A DNA stretch of 64,000 nt from Desulforapulum autotrophicum (GCA_020723285.1 DYJE01000001.1:373509-437508); one strand, 5' to 3'. Shown: positions 34,170 to 42,547, numbered from the stretch's first letter. The notes: generated by a model not told the origin, from the letters alone. Translations and numbers: made by a program.

Positions 34170-35747
34170 ATGATCGTCACATTTTACGGGGCCGCACGGG
34201 AAGTCACAGGGTCCATGCATCTGATATCCGCAAACAAGGATCATATCCTGCTCGACTGCGGCATGTTCCAGGGGCGGCGGAAAGAAAGTGAAATGAAAAA
34301 CAGGATTTTCCCCATCGACCCGAAAATGATCACCAACACGGTTCTTTCCCATGCCCATATCGACCACTCCGGAAGGCTTCCCCTTCTCACCGCGGGTGGT
34401 TTCAACGGACGGATTGTTTCAACACGGACAACCGCCGACGCCTGCGAATACCTTCTCATGGATGCCGCCAAAATCCAGGAGTCCGACGCATCGTACCTCA
34501 ATTACAAAACCCTGAGGTCCCACCTTTACAAAATCCAGGAAAGAAATCCAAAGGGAATGACCCACAGGGAAAAAGCGGAAATCCAGAAAATCCTCAAGAA
34601 AGACCGGCATGAGCTCAACGTGGAAACCATCGGGAATCTCATGGCCGAATACAACCTCAAAACTGTGGAGCCCCTTTTCACCAGCATGGAGGCCCAGAAA
34701 TCCCTCTCGTTTTTCGACGGTTACCCGTATGAAACTCCGGTAACCATCGGCAAAGGCATGACCGTCACCTTTTTCGACGCCGGTCACATCCTCGGATCGG
34801 CCATGTGCCTGATCCGTTTCCGGGAAAACGGAAAAACCTTCACCGTGTGCTACACCGGGGATATCGGCCGGTTCAACAGACCCATACTCAAGGACCCCAC
34901 CTTGAATTTCCCGGAAGAAGACCGGAACATCGACCTGATGATCATGGAAAGCACCTACGGGGCGCGGCATCATGAAAACGTCGACGATCTCAAGGACAGG
35001 ATGAAGGCCTCCATCAACGAGACCCTGGACAAGGGAGGTTCCGTCCTCATCCCGGCGTTTGCATACGGCCGGACCCAGGACGTGATCTATGTGCTCCATG
35101 AACTTTACGACGAAGGCAAGGTCCCGAGAATCCCGATTTACGTCGATTCCCCCCTGGCCTCAAGGCTGACCAAAGTGTTCGCCGAACACCCGGAAGTCTA
35201 TGACCGGGAAACCCACCAGACCTTTCTTGAACGCGGCAAAAACCCCTTCATGTTTCCCGAACTTCAGTACACGGAAACGGTGGAGGAATCCATGAACATC
35301 ATGAAAGAGACAAGGCCTCACATCGTGATATCCTCATCGGGCATGTGTGAAGCGGGCCGCATCCTCCACCACCTCCGATGGAAAATCCACAACCCGAAAA
35401 ACACCATACTCATCGTGGGGTACATGGCGGAGCACACCCTGGGACGCCGCATCGTGGACCTGGGCTGGGACTACGAACAGTCGGGCCGTTCCGGTGCCGC
35501 CCCGGAACTGTCCATCCTCGGAAAAACCTACCCCTTGAACGCCAGGGTCGTCAAACTCGGCGGGTTCAGCGCCCACGCCGATCAGGATGAAATGACCCGT
35601 TTCCTGAAAAAAGGAAACCTCAGGGTAAAACGCATCGCCGTGGTTCATGGCGAAGAAGACCAGGCCCTGAAATTCGCCGACTACCTCAACGACAGCGGCT
35701 TCAAGGCCAGTGTGCCGCAACGGGGAGAATCCATCCGGCTGAGCTGA
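34170..35747 (+). CDS. metallo-beta-lactamase/beta-CASP fold RNA nuclease
   Basis: The 525-residue protein has the zinc-binding HAHIDH at 61-66 and DAGHILGSAM. CYTGDIGR, then the beta-CASP insert with VLIPAFAYGRTQ, SSSGMCEAGRILHHLR and the C-terminal GGFSAHADQDEM complete the family set. These are the hallmarks of CPSF73-like RNA endonucleases or exonucleases. AAGGAG precedes the ATG. The start is 11 bases after gspF, so they are probably co-transcribed. A role in mRNA or tRNA processing is family knowledge. Confidence 0.92.
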   Translation: MIVTFYGAAREVTGSMHLISANKDHILLDCGMFQGRRKESEMKNRIFPIDPKMITNTVLSHAHIDHSGRLPLLTAGGFNGRIVSTRTTADACEYLLMDAAKIQESDASYLNYKTLRSHLYKIQERNPKGMTHREKAEIQKILKKDRHELNVETIGNLMAEYNLKTVEPLFTSMEAQKSLSFFDGYPYETPVTIGKGMTVTFFDAGHILGSAMCLIRFRENGKTFTVCYTGDIGRFNRPILKDPTLNFPEEDRNIDLMIMESTYGARHHENVDDLKDRMKASINETLDKGGSVLIPAFAYGRTQDVIYVLHELYDEGKVPRIPIYVDSPLASRLTKVFAEHPEVYDRETHQTFLERGKNPFMFPELQYTETVEESMNIMKETRPHIVISSSGMCEAGRILHHLRWKIHNPKNTILIVGYMAEHTLGRRIVDLGWDYEQSGRSGAAPELSILGKTYPLNARVVKLGGFSAHADQDEMTRFLKKGNLRVKRIAVVHGEEDQALKFADYLNDSGFKASVPQRGESIRLS

Positions 35748-35793
35748 AAAGCCTCTCAGTTTTCGATCCAATCACGACGAACTGGAATCCCCC

Positions 35794-35822
35794 TTGACTT
35801 GTACGGCTCATTGCCGTATTTT
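35794..35822 (+). promoter_or_regulatory. promoter with embedded operator of the GNAT toxin-antitoxin operon
   Basis: TTGACT (35794-35799) and TATTTT (35817-35822) are spaced by 17 bases. TACGGC (35802-35807) and GCCGTA (35813-35818) form a perfect 6-bp inverted repeat around TCATT, filling the spacer and touching the -10. That is the expected arrangement for autorepression by a DUF1778 antitoxin or the antitoxin-toxin complex. Confidence 0.65.
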
Positions 35823-35843
35823 TCAATAAACAGGAGATGGAAA

Positions 35844-36128
35844 ATGAGATCAAAAACACCAGCAACCGCAAGGCTTGAAGCGCGTATCAGCAAGGAGCTT
35901 CACACCACTCTGAAAAGAGCTGCCGAGCTTCAAAACAGAACCATGACAGATTTTATCATCACGGCCGTTCAGGAAGCCGCTCTGCACGCCATCGAACAGG
36001 CGGAAATGATCCGGATTTCCCTGGCCGATCAGGAAAACTTTGCCCAGGCTCTTATATCTCCTCCCAAAGCCACGGACGCCTTGGAACGAGCTTTTTCCCG
36101 TCATAAAAAACTGGTCAGCACCGAATGA
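35844..36128 (+). CDS. DUF1778 antitoxin (ribbon-helix-helix, TacA-like)
   Basis: The 94-residue protein starts with the DUF1778 pattern ATARLEARISKELHTTLKRAAELQNRTMTDFIITAVQEAA. This is a ribbon-helix-helix DNA-binding fold in the first 50 residues, with a C-terminal toxin-neutralising segment. AGGAG precedes ATG 35844. The ATGA overlap (36125-36128) with the GNAT gene is typical for these modules. Confidence 0.9.
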   Translation: MRSKTPATARLEARISKELHTTLKRAAELQNRTMTDFIITAVQEAALHAIEQAEMIRISLADQENFAQALISPPKATDALERAFSRHKKLVSTE

Positions 36129-36631
36129 GCGGCAATCCTTTTCGTGTAGTTACATTCAACCCAACCTTTGACAGAAGCACCTTCAATTGCGGAACCCAAG
36201 CCCTCGATGACTACTTCAAAAACCAGCTTTCCCAGGATATTCGACGCCGGATAACCGCCTGTTTCATAGCTCTTTCAAACGATCGCCGCGTTGCAGGTTT
36301 CTACACATTGGCCTCATCCAGCGTGTTTCTGGGAGACCTGCCTGAAAACTTAAAAAAGAAACTTCCCCGTTATCCTTCTGTTCCCGTAGTTAGAATGGGA
36401 CGGCTTGCAGTGGATCAGGCATTCAAAGGGCAAGGATTGGGTGGGGCATTGCTTGCGGATGCCCTCTCTCGGGTGCTTCATTCCGAAATAGCGGCATATG
36501 CCCTGGTTGTGGACGCAAAAGACAATACTTCGGCAGATTTTTATCGTCACCATGGTTTTATGACGACCACCCGGGATGATTTGACACTGTTTCTGCCGAT
36601 GACCACAGCTCAAGTATTAGCGGATAAATAA
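36125..36631 (+). CDS. GNAT acetyltransferase toxin (TacT-like)
   Basis: The 168-residue GNAT protein has RMGRLAVDQAFKGQGLGGALL, the acetyl-CoA binding loop. The C-terminal segment YRHHGFMTTTRD has the Tyr/His of TacT-type toxins. TacT toxins acetylate aminoacyl-tRNA and stop translation. The overlapping DUF1778 antitoxin gene upstream makes this assignment strong. The N-terminal SGNPFRVVTFNPTFDRSTFNCG is also typical of the class. Confidence 0.88.
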   Translation: MSGNPFRVVTFNPTFDRSTFNCGTQALDDYFKNQLSQDIRRRITACFIALSNDRRVAGFYTLASSSVFLGDLPENLKKKLPRYPSVPVVRMGRLAVDQAFKGQGLGGALLADALSRVLHSEIAAYALVVDAKDNTSADFYRHHGFMTTTRDDLTLFLPMTTAQVLADK

Positions 36632-36707
36632 TAAAAAAAAGGCAAAACAATGACGTTTGTATTGACTTGAATTCGGTATGGTGTTCCCGGAAATCACGTA
36701 AAATAAT

Positions 36708-37004
36708 TCATTCTGCGATTTCATCTATAGGCAATATCTGCTTTCCGTGCCTGACCGTAAGAACGGCTATCTTTTCTGGTTCAGCACGGTATATGATCCT
36801 GTAGTTGCCGTATAGAATCTCTCTTAATTGACTGTTTCCAATCTCGGGAACGATTCTTCCGATCTCGGGCGAAGACTTAAGATTCTCAACTTTTGAAAAA
36901 ACGGTTTTAATCCATCGTTCAGCCGCCGAGGGCTTATCCTGGGCAATATATGAGGCAATTTCAGAAATTCTATCCACGGCCAGCGGTGACCAGACGATCT
37001 TCAT
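36708..37004 (-). CDS. RelE/ParE family toxin
   Basis: The 98-residue basic protein has the RelE/ParE fold pattern MKIVWSPLAVDRISEIASYIAQDKPSAAERW and, near the end, ILYGNYRIIYRAEPEKIAVLTVRHGKQ. RelE-type members cleave ribosome-bound mRNA and ParE-type members block gyrase; the sequence does not decide. It overlaps its antitoxin gene by 4 bases (37001-37004). Confidence 0.88.
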   Translation of the reverse strand: MKIVWSPLAVDRISEIASYIAQDKPSAAERWIKTVFSKVENLKSSPEIGRIVPEIGNSQLREILYGNYRIIYRAEPEKIAVLTVRHGKQILPIDEIAE

Positions 37005-37282
37005 TTAACAGTCCTTTTCAAGACCATTTCCATGGCGTCTCCATGGTCAATACCCTGACCGTTTTCGATTTGGCTCAAGGACTTCTGAATTTCGGTCAAC
37101 AGCTCGATTTTTTCCTGCATGGCTTCGTATTCAATCGAATCCACAAGAACCGCGACACTTTTCCCATGTTGAGTGATGATGATCGGTCTTTTTGTATCTC
37201 GGACTTGCCGGATATAATTGGCGATTCCCGTCCTGACTTCAGACAGCGGCTTTATATCGTCGTTTATTCTCAATCTTTGCAT
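37001..37282 (-). CDS. Phd/YefM family antitoxin
   Basis: The 93-residue protein starts MQRLRINDDIKPLSEVRTGIANYIRQVRDTKRPIIITQHGKSVAVLVDSIEYEAM, the Phd/YefM DNA-binding fold. A helical tail that should wrap the toxin follows. GGAGGT precedes ATG 37282. The frame is open to 37390, but the extra part runs through the promoter. The toxin gene overlaps its end. Confidence 0.9.
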   Translation of the reverse strand: MQRLRINDDIKPLSEVRTGIANYIRQVRDTKRPIIITQHGKSVAVLVDSIEYEAMQEKIELLTEIQKSLSQIENGQGIDHGDAMEMVLKRTVK

Positions 37283-37303
37283 AGCACCTCCAAATATAAT
37301 AAT

Positions 37304-37347
37304 TACGTACAATGTAACGTACATAAAATATAATAACAAACATTTTT
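37304..37347 (-). promoter_or_regulatory. promoter/operator of the Phd-RelE module
   Basis: On the minus strand TTGTTA and TACATT are spaced by 17 bases, 20-60 bases upstream of the antitoxin start. The -10 region lies inside a symmetrical element with two ACGTACA copies (37304-37310 and 37316-37322) separated by 5 bases, a probable antitoxin operator. Confidence 0.5.
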
Positions 37348-37379
37348 TGACACCCGAAACCGTTCTAATGTTTTGATAA

Positions 37380-37502
37380 TCAAAACCCAATCAGGAGGGC
37401 ACAACGGATGGGCTCAAAGCCGGGGACCTTGCGTGGTGTGAAGAAGATTGCGGAAACGTCGTGAGGATCTGGAATGCGGTTGTCAACGCCCAGAAGATTT
37501 AA
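37380..37502 (+). pseudogene. decayed C-terminal gene fragment
   Basis: An open stretch of 40 codons reads GTTDGLKAGDLAWCEEDCGN, then VVRIWNAVVNAQKI and a stop. The composition is that of a folded protein, but it is blocked by a stop on its 5' side and has no start. I do not recognise the parent protein. It lies between the Phd module and the palindromic repeat, in a zone of insertions. Confidence 0.35.
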
Positions 37503-37579
37503 GAACAACAGGCCTTGGGTTACACTCATGTCGACGAAAAAATGATAAGGTAGATCTTTTTTGCAATTGAAATCAAACT

Positions 37580-37617
37580 TTAAACCGGCATTTTCGGGGG
37601 TGAAATTGTCGGTTTAA
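37580..37617. repeat. palindromic repeat, copy A
   Basis: This 38-bp imperfect hairpin has arms starting TTAAACCGGCATTTTC and ending GAAATTGTCGGTTTAA around GGGGGT. It is closely related to copy B at 40115-40152, with which it also shares about 8 bases of right flank (AAGxTCATT). It lies 80 bases downstream of the lipoprotein gene on the minus strand. Confidence 0.75.
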
Positions 37618-37696
37618 GATCATTATAATGCCATATTTGATGATATTTATACTGATTTTAAATTGTTTCCATGGCCCGACCCCGCGCCTCTTTTTT

Positions 37697-38665
37697 TTAT
37701 GTATTTGTCATCTGGCTATTTGCCGTTCGATGATTCCAAATCCACACTCCTACAGGTAAAAAAACTGAAGCCCACAACCACTGCCAATATTTCTTAATAA
37801 ATTCTTTAATCTCATCCCAATGCGTTACATCCACGACTATCTTATAATCAAACGTTTTAATTGATCTGTGTACTTCCCTACCATCTACTTTGAAAATTGC
37901 AGTTAGTGTTAGATGCAAAGTATGAGTGCCAGTTAAAAGAGGGTTTATAGCCCACAGCCATTCTACAGTATCATTTATTCCTATAGCTTGCTCCGCCGTT
38001 GTGATGTCATTTATTTTAAAAGTGTTAATACTTGTTAGTTGTGCTTTCATGAGTGCTGCTACCTTTACAACGGCTCCTTCTATCTGTCCTTCCGATTCAG
38101 GAGAAACTTCATGCTTGAGTTCCTCAATTGATTTTTTCAGACTAAGAAGAAGCTGAATTTTTGCCGTTTTATTTAAATAAAGTATTTCCGGTTTATTGAA
38201 CACTATATTTGCAATACTCATCGAGTCGAGAATTTTATCAACTAATCTTAATGACTTTTCCTGATTTGATGTCGGAGTTGGAACTGTAGTTTTTGTAGTG
38301 GATGTCACATCATTTAGTACTGACGCTTTTGTATCTGGTGATACATCATCGTGTGGTGATATTGATGATACATCACCATGGGGTGATATTGATACTACAT
38401 CATCGTGTGGTGATACTGTAGTGTCTTGTGGTGCTGATGTAGCATCTGATACATCAGCATCTGAGCCTGGTTCAGCTACATTAATGGGTTCAGAAGAGTC
38501 TAAATGGGTTTCTATGATCATATCACTTGGTGAATCGTCTACACTTGCAACTTTTTTCTTACCGCACGACGAAATCGTTAATATAATCAGGCAAGCAAAG
38601 ATCAATCTTATAAAAAATGTTTGTGATTTTATTATTTTATTCATATGTTTCTTATAGACACACAT
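37697..38665 (-). CDS. lipoprotein with tandem SPHDD repeats and C-terminal membrane helix
   Basis: The 322-residue product has an N-terminal signal with lipobox ISSC (about residues 32-35). An acidic Ser/Thr/Asp-rich linker follows with three tandem copies of a repeat: SPHDDVVSI, SPHGDVSSI, SPHDDVSPD. A helical region (about 135-215) is followed by a beta-rich domain (TAEQAIGINDTVEWLWAINP to VDVTHWDEI, about 215-290). The final helix is WQWLWASVFLPVGVWIW. It starts at the stop of the upstream hydrolase (TAATG), so it is translationally coupled. An alternative start is at 38644. I do not recognise the family. The region is AT-rich compared with the neighbours. Confidence 0.7.
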   Translation of the reverse strand: MCVYKKHMNKIIKSQTFFIRLIFACLIILTISSCGKKKVASVDDSPSDMIIETHLDSSEPINVAEPGSDADVSDATSAPQDTTVSPHDDVVSISPHGDVSSISPHDDVSPDTKASVLNDVTSTTKTTVPTPTSNQEKSLRLVDKILDSMSIANIVFNKPEILYLNKTAKIQLLLSLKKSIEELKHEVSPESEGQIEGAVVKVAALMKAQLTSINTFKINDITTAEQAIGINDTVEWLWAINPLLTGTHTLHLTLTAIFKVDGREVHRSIKTFDYKIVVDVTHWDEIKEFIKKYWQWLWASVFLPVGVWIWNHRTANSQMTNT

Positions 38666-39459
38666 TATAAATATTTTCGTATTTCATTAACCAATGGTCG
38701 AATAACATCTTTATCTGTCCAATATTTTCCGTGGCTCCACGGAGTCCAGCTTGAAAAAATCCCACCAGCATTAATTTCATGATCAGTAACAAGTTTTTGA
38801 TAAGACTCACTAAGTGGGGTTAGCGGCCAACCCAGCACATCGTCTCGATCAAAATAATTATCCCACGTAAAACTTTCACTCGGCTTGCTGATTGCTAGAA
38901 TTGGATCTAATCCACCAACAAACATTGGAATATTACATCCTGTGGTCACTAAATGTACGCAGCTTTTTAAACGTCTGAAAGTTTTGAGTGATTCTGTCGC
39001 TTCAGTCTCAAAACCATTAAAAATACCCAAGTTTTTATTTGCATCCCATAAGTAATTGGATATAACTTGACAACCCAATGATTGCGCAATAATTATTACA
39101 GGTTTATTGCCTTCAAGCTGAACATAAACCTGATCCAATGCATTCATAATTTCTTTTTGAACTTTGATGTATTGATCGCTAACATTAGACCTCGCACTGT
39201 ACTCTAAAGATCCTGCATCTGAAAAACCAAAAAGTAAAAATCTTCTGAGCATTGAGCCATCCAGAGGAAATCTATTCATTCTCTGCCATATATCATTCTG
39301 ATTATTTTGCAATATGGGCTGATACTGGATGGGTTCGAATGCAATCTTGTACCAGTCATCACCAAGTCTCTCAATTAATTCATCTTGCAATTCTTGAAAA
39401 TATGTTGGTTTGTAATCACCCATCCCATGCAAGGTAAGGATTGCTAAATTTTTTGGCAT
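38665..39459 (-). CDS. predicted alpha/beta serine hydrolase
   Basis: The 264-residue cytoplasmic protein has an alpha/beta-hydrolase outline. The oxyanion loop is HGMGDYKP near the N-terminus and the nucleophile elbow is IIAQSLGCQVISNYLW, with Ser as likely nucleophile. An Asp in FDRDDVLGWPL and a His in WTPWSHGKYW are candidates for the rest of the triad. It has no signal peptide. The coupled downstream gene encodes a lipoprotein/membrane protein, which suggests a two-component system at the membrane. AT-rich base composition and an insertion sequence nearby point to horizontal acquisition. The substrate is unknown. Confidence 0.75.
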   Translation of the reverse strand: MPKNLAILTLHGMGDYKPTYFQELQDELIERLGDDWYKIAFEPIQYQPILQNNQNDIWQRMNRFPLDGSMLRRFLLFGFSDAGSLEYSARSNVSDQYIKVQKEIMNALDQVYVQLEGNKPVIIIAQSLGCQVISNYLWDANKNLGIFNGFETEATESLKTFRRLKSCVHLVTTGCNIPMFVGGLDPILAISKPSESFTWDNYFDRDDVLGWPLTPLSESYQKLVTDHEINAGGIFSSWTPWSHGKYWTDKDVIRPLVNEIRKYL

Positions 39460-40172
39460 AATTTTATCCCTTCAAGTGAGAAAATTTAATAAAATTACAG
39501 TTATTAAGAATGAATAAAAAAATGTTAGAAGCAATAATCAATCAGAAAGGTCGTAAACTGAAAAAGTGTGCAAATCCCCCTTTAGAAATAAAAGGGCCCT
39601 ATCCCCCTTGAATCCTAATAAGGCCCAGTGCGCATAAACGCTTGATTTGCATCAGCAGCTTGTGGATGGAAGCTGATAGATTGGGTGACCGAACGGGCGC
39701 TCTGGTCAATCATTTATCAATGTGTTATAAAAATTCCTATCTGATTGTTATGGGATTGTCCAGTTAATTTCTTTACATTGTTAAATTTTTTTTACGAATT
39801 TTTAATATTGACTGCATTGGAACATTTAGATTTAACGTAAAGCCCTCAATGATTTGATTATGTGAGCTGTGGGCGTTCATGGCATGCAGATTGGATGAAG
39901 GTGGATGGGAAAAGCGGATCGTGAATCGGGCGTAAAATGTCATAGCGGAATGGGGAATGTGTCATTACATGGGTCTTTGCCCTGCCCTTTACATCACTGG
40001 ATATAATGATTGGTTTTGCCTGTTTCACAATGTTTGTGTGTCCATTATCCAACGGCACACCGGAGGCGTCATCATTATCATTTGAATTAGACTTCTGCAC
40101 GTTGTATTCAATTATTAAACCGACATTTTCTGGGGTGAAAATGTCGGTTTAAGGTCATTTTTAACCTAAATT
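39460..40172. other. AT-rich region without intact genes
   Basis: This 713-base stretch shows no convincing gene. On the minus strand near 39745-39790 a fragment reads VKKLTGQSHNNQ, matching VKKITGQPLVNQ near 46550-46600. Both look like relics of one old coding sequence. The palindromic repeat B (40115-40152) closes the region next to the IS element. Confidence 0.4.
40115..40152. repeat. palindromic repeat, copy B
   Basis: A perfect 16-bp inverted repeat: TTAAACCGACATTTTC (40115-40130) pairs with GAAAATGTCGGTTTAA (40137-40152), loop TGGGGT. It ends 20 bases left of the insertion sequence. With copy A it brackets the hydrolase/lipoprotein pair. Confidence 0.8.
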
Positions 40173-40178
40173 CCCGAG

Positions 40179-41786
40179 CTATTGTAACGAGGCTGGCGGG
40201 CTGCATTCCAAATTTGAGTAAAGATCCATCTGCCGCTTTGTGATTTCGCCAATGTGTAAATCCCGCCCCGGGACGTTAAAACATTCAATGGTGTCGAGTT
40301 CATCCAGGATGTCTTGGAGGGTATGGTCTTTGAACAGGTTGTTTTCATGCATTTTACGAGTGATGAAAGATAAGAAGATGAGAGAGATAAATTGCACGAA
40401 GAGTTTTCCATCCAGGCTTTGTTCTGATGAAACGACCAATCGCCTTAAATTCAATCGCTCTTTCAGGTTGTCGAAGGCTTTTTCAACCAGATCCTTGTTC
40501 CTGTAAACAGCAAGAGCTTCGGCAGCGTCTTTTATCTCGTTGCTGAAAAGACAGAAATAGCCGTAATTGCGCTTTGCTTCGGCCAGGGCATCTTCTTTGG
40601 CAATCACCTTCAAACCTCGAACCGGTGTGTTTTTTACATCAAAATATTTTAAATACTGTGTCTCATGATCAGGCCTGCGTTGGCCGCTTTCCAATTCCCC
40701 CTGCAACACAGTAAGCCAGCTGTTGAAGGCTTTTTCGTCTTCCAACGCTCTTTCCGGGGAAAAGTAGAGGTGAAGATACAATCGACGATCAGCCTTGATC
40801 GTATCACCTTTATAGGGACGATCCCGACTGTAATCCCATGTCACCGGAAGAGAATGCATATAGAGCTGATAGGTCTGGTTGTAGGAGGACCAGGTGCGCA
40901 TCGTGTCCCGAACCGTATCAAGGTTTGTCTGAACGAGTTTCAACGATAGTTTTGCGGCAATCAAGAACTTCATGTGGTTCTTGTATAGGTCGTTGATATT
41001 GGCTGCACTGAAGAAACCACGATCCAAAACGACCTTGATTTTCTCATATCCCAACGTATTCATGTCAACCAGAAGCTTGCGCAGGGTTTTCACATCAGGA
41101 ATGTTTCCGGAAAGCTTTCGGTAATAAAACGGAAGGCGGGAATGCTGCCCAAAAAGCAGGGATAGGTTGATCTGTGTCAGGGGTTCATGATCCTTGTTTT
41201 TACCGTAGCGGACCTGCCGGAGGCATTTTGAATAACTGGAAACAGACGTGCTGTCATAGGCGAGGTACTCGCGGTCCACACGGCGTTTTCCCTGAAGATG
41301 AAAGAATCGCTGCCGGGCATCTTCAGTAATAGATGCAAAGAGTTCGCTGCTCCGCTGAGAGGGGATAACGTCGCCATGGGGATGGCGGTGGAGAGCCGCC
41401 CATCTGGGAAAGCGACTCAAAGGGTTCCTATCCTCAAGAATCAGGTAATAGACAATTGACAGAATCTGAAGGTAGGTATTGGGAAAACATTTCTTCAGAT
41501 CCTCCGTCACTCCGGTCTCTGCCCCGATCTGATCAAAAAGGTATGTGGCTCCGTAAAAGCAGCGGGATGCGGGTTTGATAGACACAGAGCCCCGATCTGT
41601 TTTTTCAATAACGGCAGACAAGGCCTTCTTTCTTGTCGGAATGATCTGATTCGTTTCAGGATCGACTCGCCCGATACATACACGTTTTGCTCGGGACTGT
41701 TGCTTTTCCTTATCCCAATGCGAAATGGATTTGTAAGCATAAATAACGCCGGATTTTTTATTGGTCTGATAGACGATTGCAGCCAT
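40179..41786 (-). CDS. IS1634/IS4 family DDE transposase
   Basis: The 535-residue protein has the features of long IS4-superfamily transposases. An early domain carries YGATYLFDQIGAETGV. The first Asp is in YDSTSVSSYSK and the second in VVLDRGFFSAANI. The YREK-type glutamate is in KDLVEKAFDNLKERLNLRRL. AAGGAGG precedes ATG 41786; the frame is open to 41864 across the repeat region. The gene appears intact, so the element may still be active. Confidence 0.88.
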   Translation of the reverse strand: MAAIVYQTNKKSGVIYAYKSISHWDKEKQQSRAKRVCIGRVDPETNQIIPTRKKALSAVIEKTDRGSVSIKPASRCFYGATYLFDQIGAETGVTEDLKKCFPNTYLQILSIVYYLILEDRNPLSRFPRWAALHRHPHGDVIPSQRSSELFASITEDARQRFFHLQGKRRVDREYLAYDSTSVSSYSKCLRQVRYGKNKDHEPLTQINLSLLFGQHSRLPFYYRKLSGNIPDVKTLRKLLVDMNTLGYEKIKVVLDRGFFSAANINDLYKNHMKFLIAAKLSLKLVQTNLDTVRDTMRTWSSYNQTYQLYMHSLPVTWDYSRDRPYKGDTIKADRRLYLHLYFSPERALEDEKAFNSWLTVLQGELESGQRRPDHETQYLKYFDVKNTPVRGLKVIAKEDALAEAKRNYGYFCLFSNEIKDAAEALAVYRNKDLVEKAFDNLKERLNLRRLVVSSEQSLDGKLFVQFISLIFLSFITRKMHENNLFKDHTLQDILDELDTIECFNVPGRDLHIGEITKRQMDLYSNLECSPPASLQ

Positions 41787-41805
41787 TACAACCCCTCCTT
41801 TCATC

Positions 41806-41828
41806 GTTACAATTATATATATTGTAAC
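41806..41828. promoter_or_regulatory. palindrome upstream of the transposase gene
   Basis: GTTACAAT (41806-41813) and ATTGTAAC (41821-41828) are perfect inverted arms around TATATAT, 20 bases upstream of the transposase start. The same motif forms part of the IS ends, so transposase could bind here and repress its own promoter. Confidence 0.5.
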
Positions 41829-41948
41829 GATATAAAAGGCAAGGGAAATCGTAACATTAATCAATATTTTAAATTGTTACTGGATTTTCATCGTTATAAT
41901 TTTCGGGCACTCAGGGGAAATGGCCCGCCCCTACTCCATGGGGAGGCA

Positions 41949-42440
41949 TCAAAGCGTCATTTGGCAATACACCACATCAAACGTTTTCCCCTGTTTTTGG
42001 ACTATCCCCTTAAACCTGCCGCACTCGGCGAATCCATGTTTCAAATGAAACCGGAGACTGCCCTCGTTCAGTGAGGAAATGCTGGCAAGAATGTTTGTGA
42101 TTCCCTTTTTTCTTCCCTTGTCGCAAAGGTCATCAAGAAGCTTTTTGCCGATCCCCTGCCCCGTAAAACCAGGACGGATAAAATAGGTGATTTCGGCTGT
42201 TCTTATAAAAGCCGGAAAAGGATTGTACGCGCGAAGCATTCCAAAGCCGATCACCTCACCAGACTCATCCCGCACAGCCACAGACGGATACCCCTGGCAC
42301 GCATTCATGAGCATATCAAAGAATTCATTCGGTAATTTTTTCTCCGGATAGGCCGCAAAACTGTTTTCGATATAATAATTGAAAATGTCCATGACGGATT
42401 CACGGTCATCCATCGTCATGGGTGTCAACACTGGTTTCAT
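41949..42440 (-). CDS. GNAT family N-acetyltransferase
   Basis: The 163-residue protein has the GNAT core: RESVMDIFNYYIENSFAAYPE at the N-terminus and the acetyl-CoA loop PGFTGQGIGKKLLDDL. SISSLNEGSLRFHLKHGF and FDVVYCQM at the end complete the fold. It resembles phosphinothricin-type acetyltransferases. GGGAGA precedes ATG 42440; the frame is open to 42524. The acceptor is unknown. Confidence 0.85.
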   Translation of the reverse strand: MKPVLTPMTMDDRESVMDIFNYYIENSFAAYPEKKLPNEFFDMLMNACQGYPSVAVRDESGEVIGFGMLRAYNPFPAFIRTAEITYFIRPGFTGQGIGKKLLDDLCDKGRKKGITNILASISSLNEGSLRFHLKHGFAECGRFKGIVQKQGKTFDVVYCQMTL

Positions 42441-42547
42441 TTTTTTCTCCCAAAGCCCTGTCACATCAGGAACGCCATTTATCCAGCGCCCCAGTACAAA
42501 CCTGGACGCGAAGTTTCCCCGCATCCGTCTGCATGATCATGCCTGCC

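Larger units (their letters stand above)
40173..41907 (-). mobile_element. IS1634/IS4-like insertion sequence
   Basis: The element is about 1735 bp and holds one transposase gene. Its ends form imperfect inverted repeats: the left end starts CCCGAGCTATTGTAACGA (40173-40190), and the right end, read inward, starts CCCGAAAATTATAACGAT. No clear target duplication is visible, so the insertion is not very recent or the ends are approximate. The TAACGAT-type motif recurs several times between 41804 and 41907. Confidence 0.7.

Noticed and set aside
39858-40100. 80-codon minus-strand frame next to the palindromic repeat
   Set aside because: No ribosome site or recognisable pattern; AT-rich decayed region.
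37580-40152. CRISPR-like reading of the two palindromic repeats
   Set aside because: Only two copies about 2.5 kb apart with genes between; no spacers and no cas genes.
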